A stretch of DNA of 64,000 nt, from the NCBI GenBank assembly GCA_014727915.1, contig WJMO01000006.1:408762-472761 (forward strand), in the 5' to 3' direction. The translations under genes were made by a program, and so were the position numbers. This DNA comes from Candidatus Altarchaeales archaeon (lineage in GTDB: Archaea; Altiarchaeota; Altiarchaeia; IMC4; SCGC-AAA252-I15). A model generated the notes under the pieces. The model did no database searches, was not told the origin of the DNA, and saw only the letters and a program-made list of their open reading frames with translations. Shown in pieces: positions 60,996 to 64,000 of this stretch; the first letter of the stretch is position 1, and the number at the start of each line of letters is the position of its first letter.

Positions 60996-61742
60996 ATGAG
61001 GGCGGCTTATGTTATGCTGGCGACTATGCTGTTGTGCGGGTGCACTTCCGACGACATCGGGACTGCCACGACAACCTCCACTCCGGAGACTGTGCAGACT
61101 ACGCCGACAGCCCATGAGATGCCGCTTGAGTACCTTACAGTTGACATTAGCGCTTTCGAAGGCTATGGTTGCGTGGACCGGGGGAGCTATGTGGATTGTT
61201 TTGCTGTCGGCTTCGAAGACGACTTTGACGTCTCAGAGTTCACTCGCGCCTCCGACTATCTCGGAGGATTAAGCCCAGGATATCAGATGCTAGAAGCCCA
61301 TGTCCAAAACCCGGGTATTGGCAGGGATGAGGCGCTCCATTGGATGGGATGTAGGATGCCGACTGCGGTGAAGTACCTTGTCAAGTTGGAGGACAGGTTG
61401 GAGCTGGTGGACGATCGGGAGGAGTTCAGGTCCTTGTTCGCTCCCGTGGGGAGCAGGGGTGAAGCCCTGGGTTTTGCAATAGCGCACAGCGGAGGGGAGC
61501 CGATGTTCGAAGTGGGTCTGCCGGAGGGGTATGTGAAGGTCATGGAGGAAATACCGCCGACTAATGTCGAAGAAGCTGGGGGGCTATACAAGGTCAGGCT
61601 GTACAAGAAGCAGGTGTGCGGCTGCGGACCACATCCATACTTTATGGTAGAGTATCTTGTGAGAAGGAACGGGGAGGTCAGCGAGTTCAACCGAAAGGAA
61701 GCGTACAGGAACCCTGAAGAGGACGGCCTGTGCGTTGACTGA
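60996..61742 (+). CDS. Putative lipoprotein
   Basis: A 248-residue protein started at ATG 60996, giving MRAAYVMLATMLLCGCTSDD: signal with lipobox LCGC, then a short Thr-rich linker (TATTTSTPETVQTTPT). The rest is a globular domain with scattered cysteines (YGCVDRGSYVDCFAVGFED; MGCRMPTAVKYLVKLED; KQVCGCGPHPYFMVEYLVR). No family recognised. It probably sits on the outer face of the membrane. Convergent with the hypothetical at 61755, 12 bases apart. Confidence 0.6.
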   Translation: MRAAYVMLATMLLCGCTSDDIGTATTTSTPETVQTTPTAHEMPLEYLTVDISAFEGYGCVDRGSYVDCFAVGFEDDFDVSEFTRASDYLGGLSPGYQMLEAHVQNPGIGRDEALHWMGCRMPTAVKYLVKLEDRLELVDDREEFRSLFAPVGSRGEALGFAIAHSGGEPMFEVGLPEGYVKVMEEIPPTNVEEAGGLYKVRLYKKQVCGCGPHPYFMVEYLVRRNGEVSEFNRKEAYRNPEEDGLCVD

Positions 61743-61754
61743 CTGTTAGGACTG

Positions 61755-62696
61755 TTAGATGTGTATCCAGAACCTGCGATAGTGGCCTGCGAGTTCTTCT
61801 GGGGTCCTGGCAACCAGGATCTTGCGTTCGGGGAAGGCCTTTGCTAGCATCTGCTGGAACCTGTTCATGTCTGCTCCAAGCTTTTCCTCATCTATTTTGA
61901 AGGGTTCATCGTATGATCCGGGGTCGAATGCGAGAGGGTGGGCGACTATAGTGGCTGCTATCTCCGAGTTGCGCACTTTCTTGGTGATTTTGAGTAGGCC
62001 GATCTCGGGTCCGGCCTCGCCCCTGGCCCTCCAGTCGGCTGCGATCGAATATATCTGCTCCAATGGCATGTCCGCGTGTACAGGGGAACCGCGGGTGAGG
62101 AACTCAGTCTCCGTTGCTGGCCGGATGACGTGAACAAAAGACGCTTCCAATTCATGTTTTAGCCTGGGCAGCCCATCATCGCTCACCTCGCCCAATGCCA
62201 TGTCCCTTATCATCAGGGGACCTCCCAGTTTAACTGTGTTCCCATAACCTAGTAGCATTTCCTTCAAGGCCTCGTCAGCTATGAAACGCTGGCCTGAAGC
62301 CTGTATTCCCCCGGATTGTATCTGGTGGATTATGGCGTCCTTCTGGCAGTGATGGAGTACGCAGGCGGTCTCGGGTGTTATGACCCCATGGCGGTTCTCC
62401 AGGAATACGATCGAGCGTAGTCTGCCGTCAACTCCGAAGTATGCGTTAGAGTTGTCCCCAAGCGGATGTGGGGGTATGCCGAGCGTGACAGCCTGCGCAG
62501 AGTATGCTTGATAGTCAGCGATTTCAGCCACTCCCAGCTCTGCTTTTGCAACCTCCAGGCTGGGATAGGATTTTACGGGCGGTTCGGAGAAGATGCCGGG
62601 ATGGCCGCCAGCAGTCTTTGAAGCTTCGAGTATCTCGGGTGGTATGTTAGGGTTGTTGGAGGCTATGAAGACGCAGTGTTTCCGGGCTTCTTCCAT
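61755..62696 (-). CDS. Hypothetical protein downstream of SRP54
   Basis: A 313-residue cytoplasmic protein of unknown family. No signal or transmembrane helix. Residues that stand out are VLHHCQKDAIIHQIQSGG near residue 112, HADMPLEQIYSIAADWR near residue 208, and a C-terminal helix QQMLAKAFPERKILVARTPEEL. Histidines and acidic residues are scattered, but no metal motif is definite. It starts one base after the srp54 stop and so is cotranscribed with it. Confidence 0.55.
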   Translation of the reverse strand: MEEARKHCVFIASNNPNIPPEILEASKTAGGHPGIFSEPPVKSYPSLEVAKAELGVAEIADYQAYSAQAVTLGIPPHPLGDNSNAYFGVDGRLRSIVFLENRHGVITPETACVLHHCQKDAIIHQIQSGGIQASGQRFIADEALKEMLLGYGNTVKLGGPLMIRDMALGEVSDDGLPRLKHELEASFVHVIRPATETEFLTRGSPVHADMPLEQIYSIAADWRARGEAGPEIGLLKITKKVRNSEIAATIVAHPLAFDPGSYDEPFKIDEEKLGADMNRFQQMLAKAFPERKILVARTPEELAGHYRRFWIHI

Positions 62697-62697
62697 C

Positions 62698-64000
62698 TTA
62701 CATCCCCATCTGTTTCATGAGTTGTTTCATCTTGCGGCCGCCACCGCTTCCTTTCATCATCTTCTTCATGCGCTTGTAGTATGTGAGTAGTTCGCGGACT
62801 TCTGACGGGTCTGTGCCGGAGCCTGCTGCAATCCGTTCTATGCGGTCTTTTTTGATTATTGAGGGGTCTTCTTTCTCGGCCCAGGTCATGGAGTCCATTA
62901 TGTACTTGAACTTTTTTATCTTCTCTTCCTGCATTCCCACGAGCTCTTTGGGTATCTTAGCGCCGAATGGTAGCATCTCCATTATCTTGTCCATGCTTCC
63001 CATGCCCTGCATCTGCTCTATCTGCTGGTAGACGTCCGTGAGGGTGAACTTTCCGGATAGCATCCTCTTAGCGGATTCCTCGTCCAGGTCGACTTCCTTT
63101 GCTTTCTCGAGTAGCCCTTCCATGTCGCCGAATCCCAGGAGTTTGCTAACGAACCGTTTGGGGTCAAATACTTCCAGGTCCTCTATGTGCTCTCCGACTC
63201 CGATGAAGTATACGGGGCTGCTTGTTTCGGCGCATGCCGCCAGCGAACCTCCGCCTTTGGCGCTGCCGTCCAGTTTGGATATGATGACCCCGTCTATATT
63301 GCAGGATTCGTTGAAGGCCTTGGCCTGCTCGCCAGCCGACTGCCCTATGGTGCCGTCCAACACGAGGAAGGTCCGGTCGGGTTCTATCTCCCTGTGTATC
63401 CTGTTGATCTGGGACATTAGGTCCTTGTCGAGCTTGTGGCGGCCTTCGCTGTCGACTATTATGAGGCCCTGGTTCTTGAACTCCCTCAGCCCTGACTGTA
63501 TTATCTTCAGCGTGTCCTTCTCTTTGTTGTCGCCGTAGAAGGGGGTTTGGGATTCTTCGGCTAGTTGTTTGAGCTGGTCGTAGGCTGCGGGGCGGAAGGT
63601 GTCTGCGCATATGAGCTTCGAGTTCAACCCCTTCTTCTTGTAGTGTTTGGCGAGCTTGGCCGCGGTGGTGGTCTTTCCGCTTCCCTGGACCCCGACCAAC
63701 ATCACCTTCATGCCGTCTGAGAGCTCGACCTCCCCTCCAGTGCCGAGTAGGTTGGTGAGCTCGTCGTAGGTTATCTTTATGAGGTTCTCCTTGCGGGTCA
63801 GCGTGCCGGGGGGCTTCTCGAGCAGCCCCCGGTCCTCGATCTTCTTGGAAAGTTCTAGGACCAGTTTGACGTTTACGTCCGCAGATATGAGGGCCTTCTG
63901 TATGTCCTTGAGGTAGGCTTTGATGGTCTTCTTGTCCACCACCACCGCCTTCTTCAGGTTGTTGATCGCCCCCTGAAGTCCGTCCCGTAGCTTGTCAAAG
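62698..64000 (-). CDS. srp54: Signal recognition particle protein SRP54 (5' partial)
   Basis: The frame runs to the window end, so the first residues are missing; the visible part starts DKLRDGLQGAINNLKKAVVVDKKTIK, the N domain. G1 is GVQGSGKTTTAAKLAKH (near visible residue 105). The G3 element reads VDSEGRHKLD where DTAGR is normal. SKLDGSAKGGGSLAA near residue 235 is the G4/G5 region. The methionine-rich M domain ends QLMKQMGM. SRP54 binds signal peptides and 7S RNA and targets ribosomes to the Sec translocon. The hypothetical at 61755 follows after one base. Confidence 0.93.
   Translation of the reverse strand, partial: FDKLRDGLQGAINNLKKAVVVDKKTIKAYLKDIQKALISADVNVKLVLELSKKIEDRGLLEKPPGTLTRKENLIKITYDELTNLLGTGGEVELSDGMKVMLVGVQGSGKTTTAAKLAKHYKKKGLNSKLICADTFRPAAYDQLKQLAEESQTPFYGDNKEKDTLKIIQSGLREFKNQGLIIVDSEGRHKLDKDLMSQINRIHREIEPDRTFLVLDGTIGQSAGEQAKAFNESCNIDGVIISKLDGSAKGGGSLAACAETSSPVYFIGVGEHIEDLEVFDPKRFVSKLLGFGDMEGLLEKAKEVDLDEESAKRMLSGKFTLTDVYQQIEQMQGMGSMDKIMEMLPFGAKIPKELVGMQEEKIKKFKYIMDSMTWAEKEDPSIIKKDRIERIAAGSGTDPSEVRELLTYYKRMKKMMKGSGGGRKMKQLMKQMGM

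Overview
The window is archaeal chromosome, about half GC in most genes. Evidence: archaeal-type ribosomal proteins (eS1/S3Ae, uS15, eL33/L35Ae, and an L11-L1-L10 block beside SecE and Spt5), class I lysyl-tRNA synthetase, PCNA, a Cdc48/VAT ATPase, the KEOPS subunit Pcc1, the archaeal-type DRG GTPase, SRP54, a four-subunit ferredoxin oxidoreductase, a geranylgeranyl-reductase-like flavoprotein, an intron-bearing tRNA-Phe, a C/D box guide RNA, and TATA-like boxes about 25 bases before start codons. A flavoprotein resembling dihydromethanopterin reductase hints at methanopterin chemistry. A near-complete purine branch argues against an extremely reduced genome. I would call it a euryarchaeal-grade, probably uncultivated lineage; I cannot name it from sequence alone.

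Layout. 1-4.2 kb: polytopic cell-surface/glycan-type membrane proteins. 4.2-8.6 kb: trpS-mazG divergent from truD, a 400-base spacer, and a MATE transporter. 8.6-14.1 kb: cdc48, an AT-rich AlbA_2/Schlafen-like gene with upstream direct repeats (probably acquired), and the NAD(P)HX repair gene. 14.1-17.7 kb: rps15-pcc1-rps3ae and a RecJ-like DHH nuclease. 17.7-30.4 kb: flavoprotein, lipid reductase, purA, translin, purSLQ, and PCNA heading a run of envelope genes. 30.4-33.1 kb: lysS, the C/D box sRNA and its partial duplicate, and an AIR-synthase-like gene. 33.1-36 kb: Thr-rich, Cys-rich surface proteins, a GNAT, and a small AT-rich island ending exactly at tRNA-Phe. 36-44.6 kb: eL33, porCDAB, ftsZ, secE-spt5-rpl11 and rpl1-rpl10. 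44.6-51.4 kb: zinc-ribbon protein, stand-alone NFACT-R protein, site-2-protease-like protein, DRG, lipoprotein, TraB, aroE. 51.3-55.1 kb: aroD-larB-TPR-larC-YkgJ, each gene overlapping the next by 4 bases. 55.1-64 kb: DUF192, EamA, a DUF3160 lipoprotein coupled to a membrane-tethered HTH regulator, MarC, a lipoprotein, hypotheticals and SRP54 (5' end outside the window).

Gene packing is very tight: many same-strand neighbours share ATGA or GTGA overlaps and many divergent pairs are separated by only 12-30 bases, so transcripts are probably often leaderless. Start codons were moved inward from the longest frame wherever a signal peptide, a known family N-terminus, a TATA spacing or a 4-base overlap pointed to a better start.

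Most interesting signals: a textbook C/D box sRNA at 32009-32068 with its own TATA-like box, whose two guides match (by memory-based alignment) the 23S A-loop U2552 and 16S C1402; a 27-base copy of its 3' half 102 bases downstream, next to two strong hairpins; a 12-base direct repeat linking the tRNA-Phe 3' end to the far end of an AT-rich island; the DUF3160 lipoprotein and membrane HTH pair; an NFACT-R-only protein; and nickel-pincer cofactor genes without an enzyme nearby.
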